The translations under genes were made by a program, and so were the position numbers. Positions 36,682 to 45,332 of a stretch of 64,000 nt of DNA are shown here, piece after piece; the stretch's first letter is position 1; every line of letters starts with the position of its first letter. The DNA lies in NCBI RefSeq assembly GCF_012044895.1, contig NZ_CP050695.1, forward strand, positions 3,316,501-3,380,500, in the 5' to 3' direction. The DNA comes from Aquisalimonas sp. 2447. Its GTDB lineage: Bacteria; Pseudomonadota; Gammaproteobacteria; Nitrococcales; Aquisalimonadaceae. The notes under the pieces were generated by a model. It saw only the letters and a program-made list of their open reading frames with translations, did no database searches and was not told where the DNA came from.

Positions 36682-38273
36682 GCACCATCCACATCAGAGG
36701 CGAGCCGCTGGACGGCAGCGACATCGAGCGGATCGCCCTGGGCGCAGGCGTGGTGCTGGATGCGGATGTTCTGCGGGCCGCCGAACGGGGACGGCAACAG
36801 CTCGATCACCTCATCGACGAGCGCCGGCTGATCTACGGCGTCACCACCGGCTACGGCCCGCTGGCCGGGCGCCATATCGACCCATCCAAGGCCGGCGAAC
36901 TGCAACGCAACCTCATCTACCACCTGGCCAGCGGCACCGGGCCGGAACTGGAGCGAACCTCCGTGCGCGCCATCATGGCGGTCCGCCTGAACACCCTGGC
37001 CCAGGGCCACTCCGCGGTGCGCCCGGAAACGCTGGACCGCCTGGCACAGTGGCTCAACGCCGACCTCGTGCCCATCGTGCCCTGCCGCGGCACCGTAGGT
37101 GCCAGCGGTGATCTGACGCCCCTTGCGCACATCGCACTGGCACTGATGGGAGAGGCCGAGGTCTGCGACAACGGAACCCGAAAGCCCTCGGCAACGGCAC
37201 TGGCCGAGCGAGGCTGGACACCACTGACCCCCGAAGCGAAGGACGCCCTGGCGCTGGTCAACGGCACCGCAGCGATGACCGGCATCGCCGCCCTGAACGG
37301 CCAGGCGGCGCTGCGCAGCGTGGACACCGCCCTGCGCTGCACCGTCGCCTATGCCGAATGCCTGCACGGCCGCCTCGAGGCATGGCAGTCAACGCTCGGA
37401 GCCGTGCGCCCGCACCCCGGGCAGCAGGAGGCGCACCGCCGGCTGCTGGCATTGTCGGAAGGCAGCGAGCGGCTGATCCCTGCGCAGCCTCAGTACCTGC
37501 CCAAGCAAGTGGACGACGCCGCACCGGTGCACGACAGCCACGCCGTACTGCAGGACCCCTACACCATCCGCTGCGCACCCCAACTCTTCGGCGCGATCCT
37601 GGATGTCATCGACTTCCACAACACCACCGTCAACCGCGAGATCAACGCAGTCACGGACAACCCCATCTTCGACCCGGACGAGGACGCGGTGCTCCATGGC
37701 GGCAACTTCTACGGTCAGCACATCGCATTCGCGGCGGACAGTCTGAGCAACGCAGTCATCAAGCTCGCCGTGCATACCGAGCGCATGATCGCCCGAATTA
37801 CGGACGAACGACAGAACGGAGGGCTGCCGGCATTCCTGCAGGGCACCGACACGGGGCTGCACAGCGGACTCATGGGCGCCCAGGTATCGGCCTCCGCCAT
37901 CGTGGCGGAACTGCGCAGCCTTGCGCACCCGGCCTCAATCCAGTCCGTGCCCACCAACGCCAACAACCAGGACGTTGTCACCATGGGCACCATCGCCGCC
38001 CGCAAGACTGCCGATGCGCTCGTCCAGTTGCACGAGCTGCAGGCCATCGGCGCGCTGACCATGGCCCAGGGGATGGATCTTCTCGGCAACGACGGCTTCA
38101 GCCCGGCGTCGGTTGCACTGCGTGACTGGGTGCGGGAGCTCTCACCACCGATCACCACCGACCGGCCGCTTTACAAGGACATCCACCGCGTCGCGCAGGC
38201 GTTGCGGGGTGGTAGCAGGCAAACGCCGATGGCCGAACGCAGGAGCGACGTCAGTCGCGATATCCCAGCCTGA
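36678..38273 (+). CDS. tal: Tyrosine ammonia-lyase
   Basis: Converts L-tyrosine to p-coumarate, the PYP chromophore precursor. The protein has 531 residues in the aromatic ammonia-lyase fold. The self-made MIO electrophile comes from Ala144-Ser145-Gly146 in GTVGASGDLTPLAH. The selectivity pair is His82-Leu83 (LIYHLASGTGP), the His-Leu form of tyrosine lyases rather than Phe-Leu of PAL or Ser-His of histidine lyase. Tyr in LIYGVTTGYGPLAG and FYGQHIAFAADSLSNAV are also conserved. TTG start overlaps the ligase stop. The last eleven residues (RRSDVSRDIPA) are translated from a REP palindrome, so the C-terminus was altered by REP insertion. Confidence 0.92.
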   Translation: MSTIHIRGEPLDGSDIERIALGAGVVLDADVLRAAERGRQQLDHLIDERRLIYGVTTGYGPLAGRHIDPSKAGELQRNLIYHLASGTGPELERTSVRAIMAVRLNTLAQGHSAVRPETLDRLAQWLNADLVPIVPCRGTVGASGDLTPLAHIALALMGEAEVCDNGTRKPSATALAERGWTPLTPEAKDALALVNGTAAMTGIAALNGQAALRSVDTALRCTVAYAECLHGRLEAWQSTLGAVRPHPGQQEAHRRLLALSEGSERLIPAQPQYLPKQVDDAAPVHDSHAVLQDPYTIRCAPQLFGAILDVIDFHNTTVNREINAVTDNPIFDPDEDAVLHGGNFYGQHIAFAADSLSNAVIKLAVHTERMIARITDERQNGGLPAFLQGTDTGLHSGLMGAQVSASAIVAELRSLAHPASIQSVPTNANNQDVVTMGTIAARKTADALVQLHELQAIGALTMAQGMDLLGNDGFSPASVALRDWVRELSPPITTDRPLYKDIHRVAQALRGGSRQTPMAERRSDVSRDIPA

Positions 38274-38443
38274 CCAGCCTGCGTAGGGCGGACCTTCAGG
38301 TCCGCCGTTCCCGCGACTTGGGAACCCCTATGGCCGGATCCGGGCGGCCGAATGATCCGCTGAGACGGTAGATCTGAAGGTCTACCCTACGGAGTGCGTG
38401 CTTGGGTGAGCGGTTGTTTGGCGGACCTGAAGGTCCGCCCTAC
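38241..38443. repeat. REP-like cluster at the tal 3' end, including a compensatory variant
   Basis: GGAGCGACGTCAGTCGCGATA at 38242-38262 lies inside the tal coding end. Standard GTAG-headed palindrome at 38283-38306; variant with arms GGTAGATCT/AGGTCTACC inverted at 38367-38390; standard inverted copy at 38420-38443. The variant has two changed positions in one arm matched by two complementary changes in the other. Confidence 0.85.
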
Positions 38444-38466
38444 GGTCCTACGCTAAACGCCAATCC

Positions 38467-38730
38467 TCATGACACCTTCTGGGCCTGGTGCTTGGACTGC
38501 ACGAAATCCACGAGGGTGCCCACGGTCTCGAAGGTCTCGGCGGTGATGTCGTCATCGTCGACGACGATGCCGAAGCGCTCTTCCATGGCGGCGATCAGCG
38601 AGACCACGGCCATGGAGTCAAATTCCGGAACGCCGCCCAGCAGTTCGGTATCCCGGTCGAATTCCAGCGCGCGGCCTTCCAGCGCCAGCGCTTCATCGAG
38701 AATGCTTTTGACTTCTTCCTGCGTGGGCAT
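38467..38730 (-). CDS. Acyl carrier protein of the exosortase-A locus
   Basis: 87 residues, acidic, four-helix type: PTQEEVKSILDEALALEGRALEFDRDTELLGGVPEFDSMAVVSLIAAMEERFGI (cited in part). The Ser of FDSM is the phosphopantetheine site, and DDDDITAETFETVGTLVDFVQ closes the fold. ATG 38728-38730 was chosen as the domain start. Divergent from the acyl-CoA ligase at 38973, the arrangement seen in XrtA EPS loci, where carrier protein, ligase and decarboxylase occur together. Their joint product is unknown. Confidence 0.88.
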   Translation of the reverse strand: MPTQEEVKSILDEALALEGRALEFDRDTELLGGVPEFDSMAVVSLIAAMEERFGIVVDDDDITAETFETVGTLVDFVQSKHQAQKVS

Positions 38731-38972
38731 GCGTGAATAGTCCCCTCGACGCTGCGCATTCAGCCACCGGTTCGCAAAGCGCTTCACAGGGCGACACTGT
38801 CGCCGATTCAAGACGCGTCCGGATTATCAACGGCGCGCCGGTGAAGATCAACGCGCCGGGTGGGCATGTTACCGTTCCCCCCGCAGGGCAACCCGTCGAC
38901 CCCGTCGCAAATCAGGAACGTCGACGCCGGTTGCAAGAACGACGGGCAGGACGTGACGGCGCGGTACGCTTG

Positions 38973-40529
38973 ATGATCACACTCTTCCACGACATCCCGC
39001 TGGCATCGGCACGGCGCACACCCGATGTCACCGCGCTGGAGACGCGGCGCGGACACTGGTCCTACGCCGAACTGGCGGATTACCTGCTGCGCGCCGGCCG
39101 CAGGCTGCACGAGCGCGGGCTGGCCCCGGGCGAGCGCGTCGCGGTGTACCTGGACAAACGCCCGGAAACCGTGGCGGCGCTGTTCGCCGTCACCCTGGCC
39201 GGCGGCATCGCAGTGCCCGTCAACCCCGCACTGAAACCCCACCAGGTGGCACATGTGCTCCGGGACTGCAGCGCGCAGGGGCTGATCACTTCCCGGCAGC
39301 GCTTGAAACTCCTGCAAGACGGTGACGCCATCCCGGAGAGCGTCGCCGACCAACTCACGATTGCCGTCGACTGTGAGACGGCCGGCTGGCAGGCACTCAC
39401 CGACACGCCGCCAACGGCGCCCCTGCCCCGCCGCGTGGAGACTGACCCGGCGCTGATCCTCTACACCTCCGGCAGCACCGGCCCGCCCAAGGGCGTGGTG
39501 CTGAGCCACCGCAACCTGGTGGCCGGCGTGGAGAGCGTGGTGGCGTACCTGGCCAATACCGCCGATGACCGGATCCTGGCCGCCCTGCCGCTGAGTTTCG
39601 ACTACGGCCTGAACCAGGTCACCACCGCCCTGTACGCCGGCGGCACGGCGTTCCTGTACGACTACCTGTGGCCGAAGGAGCTGCTGCGGGTGATGGAGGA
39701 AGCGCGCATCACCGGCCTCGCCGGCGTGCCGCCGCTGTGGAACCAGCTCGTACAGAGCAAGTGGCCCGCCGGTATCGCGGCACATCTGCGTTACATCACC
39801 AACTCCGGCGGCAAACTCCCCCGCACCACGCTGGACCGGCTGCGCAGCACGCTGCCGGAGACCCGCGTGTTCCTGATGTACGGGCTCACCGAGGCGTTCC
39901 GCTCCACCTACCTGCCGCCGGAGGAACTGGACCGCCGGCCGGATTCCATGGGCCAGCCCATCCCCAATGCCCGCATCCAGGTCGTACACCCGGACGGCGC
40001 CCTCTGTGGCCCGGGCGAAACCGGCGAGCTGGTACACGGGGGCCCGCTGGTGGCCCTGGGCTACTGGAATGCCCCGGAACGCACCGCCCAGCGGTTCCGT
40101 CCCGCACCGGCACCTGCGCCCGAACTGCCGCTGGAGCAAACCGCCGTGTGGTCCGGGGATCTCGTGCAACAGGACGAAGACGGCTTCCTCTATTTCATGG
40201 GCCGCCGGGACGACATGATCAAGAGCTCCGGCTACCGCATCAGCCCCACGGAAGTCGAGGAAATCCTCCACGGGACCGGCCTGGTGGAGGATGCCGCCGT
40301 GGTGGGCGTCCCGCACCCGGTTCTCGGTGAAGGCATCCTCGCCATCACCACGGGCACTGACGACATCAACGCCCTGCGCAAGGCCTGCCAGAAGGAGCTG
40401 CCGGCCTTCATGGTGCCCGGCGATTTCGTACCCGTGGAGGGCTCCCTGCCCCGCGGCCCCAATGGCAAAATCGATCGAGCCGCGCTGCGCCAGCGCCACA
40501 TCCACCACTTCACAGCGGAAAGCGCCTGA
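38973..40529 (+). CDS. AMP-forming acyl-CoA ligase, exosortase-A-associated
   Basis: 518 residues. ANL-superfamily motifs: LILYTSGSTGPPKGVVLSHRNLV (cited in part), LPLSFDYGLNQVTTALYAGG, MYGLTEAFRSTYLPPEE, WSGDLVQQDEDGFLYFMGR, DDMIKSSGYRISPTEVEEIL, and catalytic Lys in PRGPNGKIDRAAL. It probably activates an acyl or amino-acid substrate for the adjacent carrier protein. ATG 38973 was chosen; the open frame upstream has no family similarity. It is followed 3 bp later by the PLP decarboxylase, the conserved neighbour in XrtA systems. Confidence 0.88.
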   Translation: MITLFHDIPLASARRTPDVTALETRRGHWSYAELADYLLRAGRRLHERGLAPGERVAVYLDKRPETVAALFAVTLAGGIAVPVNPALKPHQVAHVLRDCSAQGLITSRQRLKLLQDGDAIPESVADQLTIAVDCETAGWQALTDTPPTAPLPRRVETDPALILYTSGSTGPPKGVVLSHRNLVAGVESVVAYLANTADDRILAALPLSFDYGLNQVTTALYAGGTAFLYDYLWPKELLRVMEEARITGLAGVPPLWNQLVQSKWPAGIAAHLRYITNSGGKLPRTTLDRLRSTLPETRVFLMYGLTEAFRSTYLPPEELDRRPDSMGQPIPNARIQVVHPDGALCGPGETGELVHGGPLVALGYWNAPERTAQRFRPAPAPAPELPLEQTAVWSGDLVQQDEDGFLYFMGRRDDMIKSSGYRISPTEVEEILHGTGLVEDAAVVGVPHPVLGEGILAITTGTDDINALRKACQKELPAFMVPGDFVPVEGSLPRGPNGKIDRAALRQRHIHHFTAESA

Positions 40530-40532
40530 ACC

Positions 40533-41801
40533 ATGGCCAGTCAGCCCGATACCGCGCGCATTCCCCCGGCGTTCGCCAGTACCGACGCGGTGCTGCACAT
40601 CGGCGGCCGGAGCGTTGAAGCGCTCGCGGAGCGCCACGGTACCCCGCTCTACGCCTACGACGGCGCCGTGATCGCGGATCGGCTGGACCAGCTGCGCCAT
40701 CACCTGCCGGAACGAGCGCGGCTGACCTACGCCATCAAGGCCAACCCCATGCCGGAGCTGCTCGCCTGGCTCACGCCGCGAGTGGAAGGCCTGGACGTGG
40801 CCTCCGGAGGCGAGATTGAACGGGCTCTCGCCGCGGGCGCCGCCCCTGCGGACATCTCCTTCGCCGGTCCCGGCAAGACCAGAGACGAAATCGCCCGGGC
40901 CATCGAGGCGGGCATCACCATCGGCCTGGAATCCCGAACCCAACTGGACACCGTTGCGGAGCTGGCCGCAAAAGCCGGGAGTCCCCCACGCGTGTGCCTG
41001 CGCCTGAACCCGGATTTCCAGGTCAAAGGCTCCGGCATGCGCATGGGCGGCGGTGCGCAGCCCTTCGGTGTGGACACCGAGCGGGCGCCGGAACTGCTCC
41101 GGGCCATCCACGACCAAGGCCTGGAACTCGCCGGGCTGCACATCTTCGCCGGCTCCCAGAACCTGAACGCCGAGGTCATCGCCGAGGCTCAGCAGCGGAG
41201 CATGGACCTGGCCCTGGAGCTGTTGCGCGACGCCCCGCGGGCACCGGAATTCATCAACCTGGGGGGCGGGTTCGGCATCCCCTATTTCCCGGGCGACAAG
41301 CCGCTGGACCTGGCCGCCGTTGCCGGGCGACTGCACAGCCTGGATCAGAAACTCGCCGCCGCCCTGCCGGGCACCCACATGGTCATCGAACTGGGCCGGT
41401 ATATCGTTGGCGAGGCAGGCGTCTACGTCACCCGGATCGTGGATCGCAAGATTTCCCGCGGGCACACCTACCTCATCACCGACGGTGGCATGAATCACCA
41501 CCTGGCGGCTTCCGGCAACCTGGGTCAGGTGCTGCGCAAGAACTACCCCGTGGCCATTGCCAACCGGCTGCGGGAGCCGGAGGCGGAGCCCGTTACCGTG
41601 AGCGGGCCCCTGTGCACGCCGCTGGACGTGCTCGCGGACCGGATCGCGTTGCCGCATGCGGAGGTGGGGGATCTGGTGGCGGTGTTTCAGTCCGGAGCGT
41701 ACGGGCTCAGCGCCAGTCCGGTGGGTTTTCTCGGGCATCCGGCGCCGGAGGAGGTGTTTCTGCCGGGTGAGGGGCGTCCGGAACCGGTTGATCGCGGCTG
41801 A
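40533..41801 (+). CDS. PLP-dependent decarboxylase, exosortase-A-associated
   Basis: 422 residues of the alanine-racemase/ornithine-diaminopimelate decarboxylase fold III. PLP-lysine is in RLTYAIKANPMPELLAWL, the phosphate-binding glycine loop is FINLGGGFGIPYF, the HLDH-like strand is ELAGLHIFAGSQNLN, and the substrate Cys/Asp region is VSGPLCTPLDVLADR. It is the standard partner of the upstream ligase and carrier protein in XrtA loci. The amino-acid substrate is not known; it may decarboxylate a carrier-bound or free diamino acid used to decorate the polymer. Confidence 0.88.
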   Translation: MASQPDTARIPPAFASTDAVLHIGGRSVEALAERHGTPLYAYDGAVIADRLDQLRHHLPERARLTYAIKANPMPELLAWLTPRVEGLDVASGGEIERALAAGAAPADISFAGPGKTRDEIARAIEAGITIGLESRTQLDTVAELAAKAGSPPRVCLRLNPDFQVKGSGMRMGGGAQPFGVDTERAPELLRAIHDQGLELAGLHIFAGSQNLNAEVIAEAQQRSMDLALELLRDAPRAPEFINLGGGFGIPYFPGDKPLDLAAVAGRLHSLDQKLAAALPGTHMVIELGRYIVGEAGVYVTRIVDRKISRGHTYLITDGGMNHHLAASGNLGQVLRKNYPVAIANRLREPEAEPVTVSGPLCTPLDVLADRIALPHAEVGDLVAVFQSGAYGLSASPVGFLGHPAPEEVFLPGEGRPEPVDRG

Positions 41802-41853
41802 AGCCGCTCCCACGGCGGGCACGGCCCGGGCGTGGGGTGCACCTTGATGCACC
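41791..41853. repeat. Degenerate REP-like and GGTGCATC-family palindromes
   Basis: ATCGCGGCTGAAGCCGCTCCCAC (41791-41813) overlaps the decarboxylase stop region, and GGGGTGCACCTTGATGCACC near 41834-41853 is a degenerate member of the second family. The rest of the 219-bp gap to the VanZ-like gene shows only a partial GGTGCATCAGGACGCC motif near 41921. Confidence 0.6.
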
Positions 41854-42020
41854 GAAAACCGGCTCGATGCACCTTCCCCCGACACGTCGGCCGAGGCGGG
41901 TTTCCGGAGGCCATTGGCGGTGCATCAGGACGCCCCCTGATCCATTTCGCGCTTGCCCAAACCGGCCGATGGCGGCAGGCTCGGGAACATCCGTGCTGAA
42001 ACAAGGACACCCGGCGCAAC

Positions 42021-42926
42021 GTGTCTCACCGCTTCTACTACTATCTGGCACTCGCTGTCGTCGCCGGCATCGTCCCGCTGTTCTTCATTGATCTCGGGCC
42101 GTACCGGCGCATTTTCGCGCCGGAGGTGCACGCCTTCGGTCATCTCTTTTTCTTCGCCGTCCTGGCCTGGGTGGGGCTGCAACTGCCGCCGGTGCGCCGA
42201 TACTCATACGCGGTGCGTGCGGCCATCGTGCTTGTGGGCGCGTTTGTGCTGGGCGGCATGATCGAGCTGATCCAGCCCTATTTCGGGCGCTCCGCCGCCT
42301 TCAGGGACGTCTGGCAGAACGTGCTCGGTGCGTCCATCACCGTGGCGCTGGCCGCGCCCGGCGGGGCGCCGCGGCGCATCCTGGTCACCGTCGTGGCCAT
42401 TGTCCTGTTCCTGGAGATGCGCAACCCCGTGATCTCCCTGTGGGACCGGGGCGTTGCCCGCATCCAGTTCCCCGTGCTCTCGGATTTCAGCACCGCCTTC
42501 GAAGACCGCCGCTGGTCCTCCGGCCAGACGGATGCCCGCATCGCTCGCGTCGGCGAGCGCTCCCTACGGGTCCCCCTCAAACCCTCCCGCTACGCCGGCA
42601 CCACCATGCGGCGCTCCTTCGGTAACTGGAGCGGCTACAAGACCCTGGAGTTCAGCATCTACGTCCCGGACGGCTCCCTCGCCATCACCGTCTCCATCCG
42701 CGACCATGAGCACTTCGACCGCGGGGGCGCCTACGTCGACCGTTTCAACCGCCGCTTCCTGCTGCAGCCCGGGTGGAACGATATCACCATCCCCGTCGCC
42801 GACATCCGGGATGCACCGGCAGAGCGGCAGCAGGATGTCAGCGACATCGCCGAGTTCGCGATCTTCACCTCCAACCTGGAAGAGGAGAAGACGTTCTACC
42901 TGGATCGAGTGCAGTTGCGGGAGTGA
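42021..42926 (+). CDS. VanZ-like membrane protein with C-terminal carbohydrate-binding-like domain
   Basis: 301 residues. The N-terminal VanZ-like part has four hydrophobic segments (YYLALAVVAGIVPLFFIDLG, HLFFFAVLAWVGLQL, AAIVLVGAFVLGGMIELIQ, ILVTVVAIVLFLEM) with the conserved E-H-x-F-GH and GG.IE..Q.....R...DV..N..G patterns. The C-terminal half (about 150-301) is beta-rich (FEDRRWSSGQTDARIARVGE...TLEFSIYVPDGSLAITVSIRD...NDITIPVADI), similar to galactose-binding-type modules. GTG start with only a distant AAGGA. VanZ-like genes occur in XrtA loci; the exact role is unknown. Confidence 0.8.
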   Translation: MSHRFYYYLALAVVAGIVPLFFIDLGPYRRIFAPEVHAFGHLFFFAVLAWVGLQLPPVRRYSYAVRAAIVLVGAFVLGGMIELIQPYFGRSAAFRDVWQNVLGASITVALAAPGGAPRRILVTVVAIVLFLEMRNPVISLWDRGVARIQFPVLSDFSTAFEDRRWSSGQTDARIARVGERSLRVPLKPSRYAGTTMRRSFGNWSGYKTLEFSIYVPDGSLAITVSIRDHEHFDRGGAYVDRFNRRFLLQPGWNDITIPVADIRDAPAERQQDVSDIAEFAIFTSNLEEEKTFYLDRVQLRE

Positions 42927-42936
42927 GGGCAGGTGG

Positions 42937-43214
42937 GTCGCGGCTTGCGCCGCTCCTACGGCCGCGGGATCCAGCCCCGTAAGAGCGGCGCAAGCCGCGA
43001 CCCCTGGAACCCGTTCACAGAACCCGGCATACCCCCTGGCACCAAACGGCGACAGTGTGCACACTTGCATCGCCTGACCGTAAGGTCGCGTAGTCGTGTC
43101 GGCGAGTGCGGACGGTGCATCAAGATGCACCCTACGGCGGCGTGGCCTGTAGGGCGGACCTTCAGGTCCGCCGACCGGGCCTTGATGAGATTGTAGGGTG
43201 CATCTTGATGCACC
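42937..43214. repeat. Dense palindrome cluster, three families
   Basis: The 359-bp gap holds an inverted pair of the GCGGCTTGCGCCGC type (42937-42959 and 42979-43001), a GGTGCATC/GATGCACC palindrome inverted at 43114-43135, a standard GTAG-headed copy at 43149-43172, and a GTAGGGTGCATCTTGATGCACC copy at 43193-43214. The GTAG heading on the GTGCATC family shows that the two families share one boundary signal. Confidence 0.82.
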
Positions 43215-43285
43215 GCCTACCACCACCCACAAACAGCACGGCCCAAACAACAACGGCCACATTATCGGCCTCTGGACCAGACACC

Positions 43286-44311
43286 ATGTACGAGGAGTTC
43301 TACAACCTCACCGGCAAACCCTTCCAGCTCAGCCCCGATCCGTCCTTCTTCTTCGGCAGCCGTGGCCACAAGCGGGCCATGGCCTATCTGGAGTACGGGG
43401 TCGAGCAGGCTGAAGGGTTCATCGTCATTACCGGTGAGGTGGGTGCCGGCAAGACCACCCTCGTCCGCAACCTCTTCGAAGGCCTGAACCGCAATGAGGT
43501 CATCGCGGCGCAGCTCGTCAGCACCCAACTGGAAGCCGACGACATGCTGCGCGCCGTGTGTTCCGCCTTCGGCCTGGAGTTTCGCGGCAACAAGGCCGAA
43601 CGCCTGCTGGCACTGGAGTCCTTCCTGCTGGAGTGCCAGCGCAAGGGCAAGCGCTGCCTGCTGGTGGTGGACGAAGCCCAGAACCTGCCCCCCGCCGCCG
43701 TGGAAGAGCTGCGCATGCTCTCCAACTTCCAGACCTCCAGCGGCTCGCTGCTGCAGAGCTTCCTGGTGGGCCAGCCGGAATTCCGCAGCACCCTGCAGAG
43801 CCCGTCCATGCGGCAATTGCGCCAGCGTGTCATCGCGACGTATCACCTCGGCCCGCTGGACGAGGAAGAGACCCGCGACTACATCAAGCACCGGCTGCAG
43901 CGGGTTGGCTGGCAGAACGATCCGGAGTTCAGCAACGAGGCCTTCGAGGCCCTGCACGAATACGCCGGCGGCGTGCCGCGGCGGATCAACACCGTCTGCG
44001 ATCGCCTGCTGCTCATGGCATTCCTCGAGGAACTCCACTTCATCGACAGCGATACGGTACAGGAGGTCATCAACGAACTGGATCAGGATTTCGGCGTCCG
44101 CGGAGACGAAGACGACACCGCCCTTCAAACAACCGTCAACGAAGGCGGCCAGGGCAGCAGCGGCGTCATGGATGACGAGACCGCATCCAATATCCACGCC
44201 CGCATCGAGAAACTCGGGGCACGAGTTTCCCGCCTGGAACGCTACGTGGTGTACACCTCGAAGCTTTCGCGCCAGATCCTGACGCACGTCAACAAGAAAA
44301 AAACGGATTGA
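43286..44311 (+). CDS. XrtA-associated AAA ATPase (GspA/ExeA-like)
   Basis: 341 residues. Opens MYEEFYNLTGKPFQLSPDPSFFF, the standard start of the PEP-CTERM/XrtA ATPase family. Walker A is VITGEVGAGKTTLVRN, Walker B RCLLVVDEAQNLPPAAVEELRMLSNF, arginine-finger region QRVIATYHLGPLDEEE, and the C-terminal part carries a short coiled coil (IHARIEKLGARVSRLERYVVY). Soluble, probably peripheral at the inner membrane, thought to energise EPS assembly. ATG 43286 matches the family start; the longer frame upstream reads repeat sequence. Confidence 0.9.
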   Translation: MYEEFYNLTGKPFQLSPDPSFFFGSRGHKRAMAYLEYGVEQAEGFIVITGEVGAGKTTLVRNLFEGLNRNEVIAAQLVSTQLEADDMLRAVCSAFGLEFRGNKAERLLALESFLLECQRKGKRCLLVVDEAQNLPPAAVEELRMLSNFQTSSGSLLQSFLVGQPEFRSTLQSPSMRQLRQRVIATYHLGPLDEEETRDYIKHRLQRVGWQNDPEFSNEAFEALHEYAGGVPRRINTVCDRLLLMAFLEELHFIDSDTVQEVINELDQDFGVRGDEDDTALQTTVNEGGQGSSGVMDDETASNIHARIEKLGARVSRLERYVVYTSKLSRQILTHVNKKKTD

Positions 44312-44422
44312 TCCCGAAGAACCGCTAAGAAAGAACCGTCTTTGCGAAGATCTTCCCAATCAACGGGTTGCGCTCGGTGGCACCGGGCCGGATCGGTCCT
44401 TGAACGGTTGATTCACCCGTAC

Positions 44423-44438
44423 TGTGAACTCCGTCACA
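44423..44438 (+). promoter_or_regulatory. CRP-family binding palindrome upstream of the FN3 lipoprotein
   Basis: TGTGAACTCCGTCACA, a perfect TGTGA-N6-TCACA palindrome 99 bp before the GTG start of the lipoprotein gene, in the 225-bp gap after the ATPase. Confidence 0.6.
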
Positions 44439-44536
44439 CGCATTGTGCGACGGCCGGCACATCGTCGGTCCGGGCAAGTGCATAGCATCACACCCATCGA
44501 GATTCCTCGTGACGATGACACGGTCAGGAGCATGTC

Positions 44537-44971
44537 GTGCTGAAGCACTACAGCAATGGAAAAACTTTGCCCATGAATCGGCGGCTGCTTGCCCTGCTGG
44601 TTCTGGCACTGGCCGTTCTCCTCGCAGGCTGCATCGAGGATTCGGATTCCAGCGACTCGGAGAGCCTGATCGGCGACGGCTCCGGCAACGGCACCGATAC
44701 CAGCGGCGAGGTGACCCTCTCCTGGGAACCGCCGGCCACCCGTGAAGACGGCGAAGAGTTCTCCCCCAGCGAGGTGGATCGGTACATCGTGCAGTACCGC
44801 TCCGAGGACGGCGAGTTCCAGACCGTCGACTCCCCCCCTGAAATCCGTGATACCAGCGTGGCCATCAATACACTGACCCCCGGGGAAAAGTACTATTTCC
44901 GCGTGCAGGTCCGGGACACCAACGGCCTGGCCAGCGACTTCTCCGAGGAAGTATCCACGGTGGTCAACTAA
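44537..44971 (+). CDS. Lipoprotein with one fibronectin type III domain
   Basis: 144 residues. The signal region ends LALAVLLAGC, with lipidated Cys32. A short acidic Ser/Asp/Gly linker (IEDSDSSDSESLIGDGSGNG) follows. One FN3 domain covers about 57-142 (GEVTLSWEPPATREDGEEF...YIVQYRSEDGEFQTVDSPP...LTPGEKYYFRVQVRDTNGLAS). GTG 44537 has AGGAG 6 nt upstream; ATG 44573 would give a shorter signal but lacks a site. Secreted adhesion or matrix-binding role is plausible. It lies between XrtA genes and has its own CRP-like site. Confidence 0.8.
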   Translation: MLKHYSNGKTLPMNRRLLALLVLALAVLLAGCIEDSDSSDSESLIGDGSGNGTDTSGEVTLSWEPPATREDGEEFSPSEVDRYIVQYRSEDGEFQTVDSPPEIRDTSVAINTLTPGEKYYFRVQVRDTNGLASDFSEEVSTVVN

Positions 44972-45000
44972 ACCACCCATCAAGCCCCAGCCCACCTTAC

Positions 45001-45091
45001 GTAGGGCGGACCTTCAGGTCCGCCGTCAAAAGACATGCAAGCCGAGGCGGCCCATCGAGGCCGAATCGGCGGACGTAAACGTCCGCCCTAC
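45001..45091. repeat. REP-like pair
   Basis: Standard GTAG-headed palindrome at 45001-45024 and an inverted variant with arms GGCGGACGT/ACGTCCGCC at 45068-45091, in the 361-bp gap between the FN3 lipoprotein and the export gene. A CRP-like site lies further on; the rest shows nothing. Confidence 0.82.
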
Positions 45092-45147
45092 GGTCCCGTG
45101 GGACCGACGTCCGCTCCTCCCCCTCCAAAAACCCGTTGGCCTCAAAC

Positions 45148-45163
45148 TGTGAACTACGTCACA
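45148..45163 (+). promoter_or_regulatory. CRP-family binding palindrome upstream of the EPS export operon
   Basis: TGTGAACTACGTCACA, a perfect TGTGA-N6-TCACA palindrome 170 bp before the export lipoprotein gene, the first of five same-strand genes ending with xrtA. Confidence 0.6.
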
Positions 45164-45332
45164 CTAGAGGCATCTAACCCGTCCGAGTCACACAAAAATC
45201 CGACCGGGCGGCACAGGGTGCGGTCGGGGCTTGTCTACGCCTCCCAATGGCAGGATGATGAACAATCGGTGATGGCTGCAGGGCCATGACAAGCCGCTGG
45301 CGCAACGAGCATTTCTGACAGGGAGTACGACG

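Noticed and set aside
38808-41885. 1025-residue open frame on the minus strand
   Set aside because: It is antisense to the XrtA-associated ligase and decarboxylase, whose motifs are intact; high GC creates long empty antisense frames.
43106-43285. N-terminal extension of the XrtA ATPase
   Set aside because: It is translated repeat sequence, and the family starts at MYEEFYNLTGKPF.
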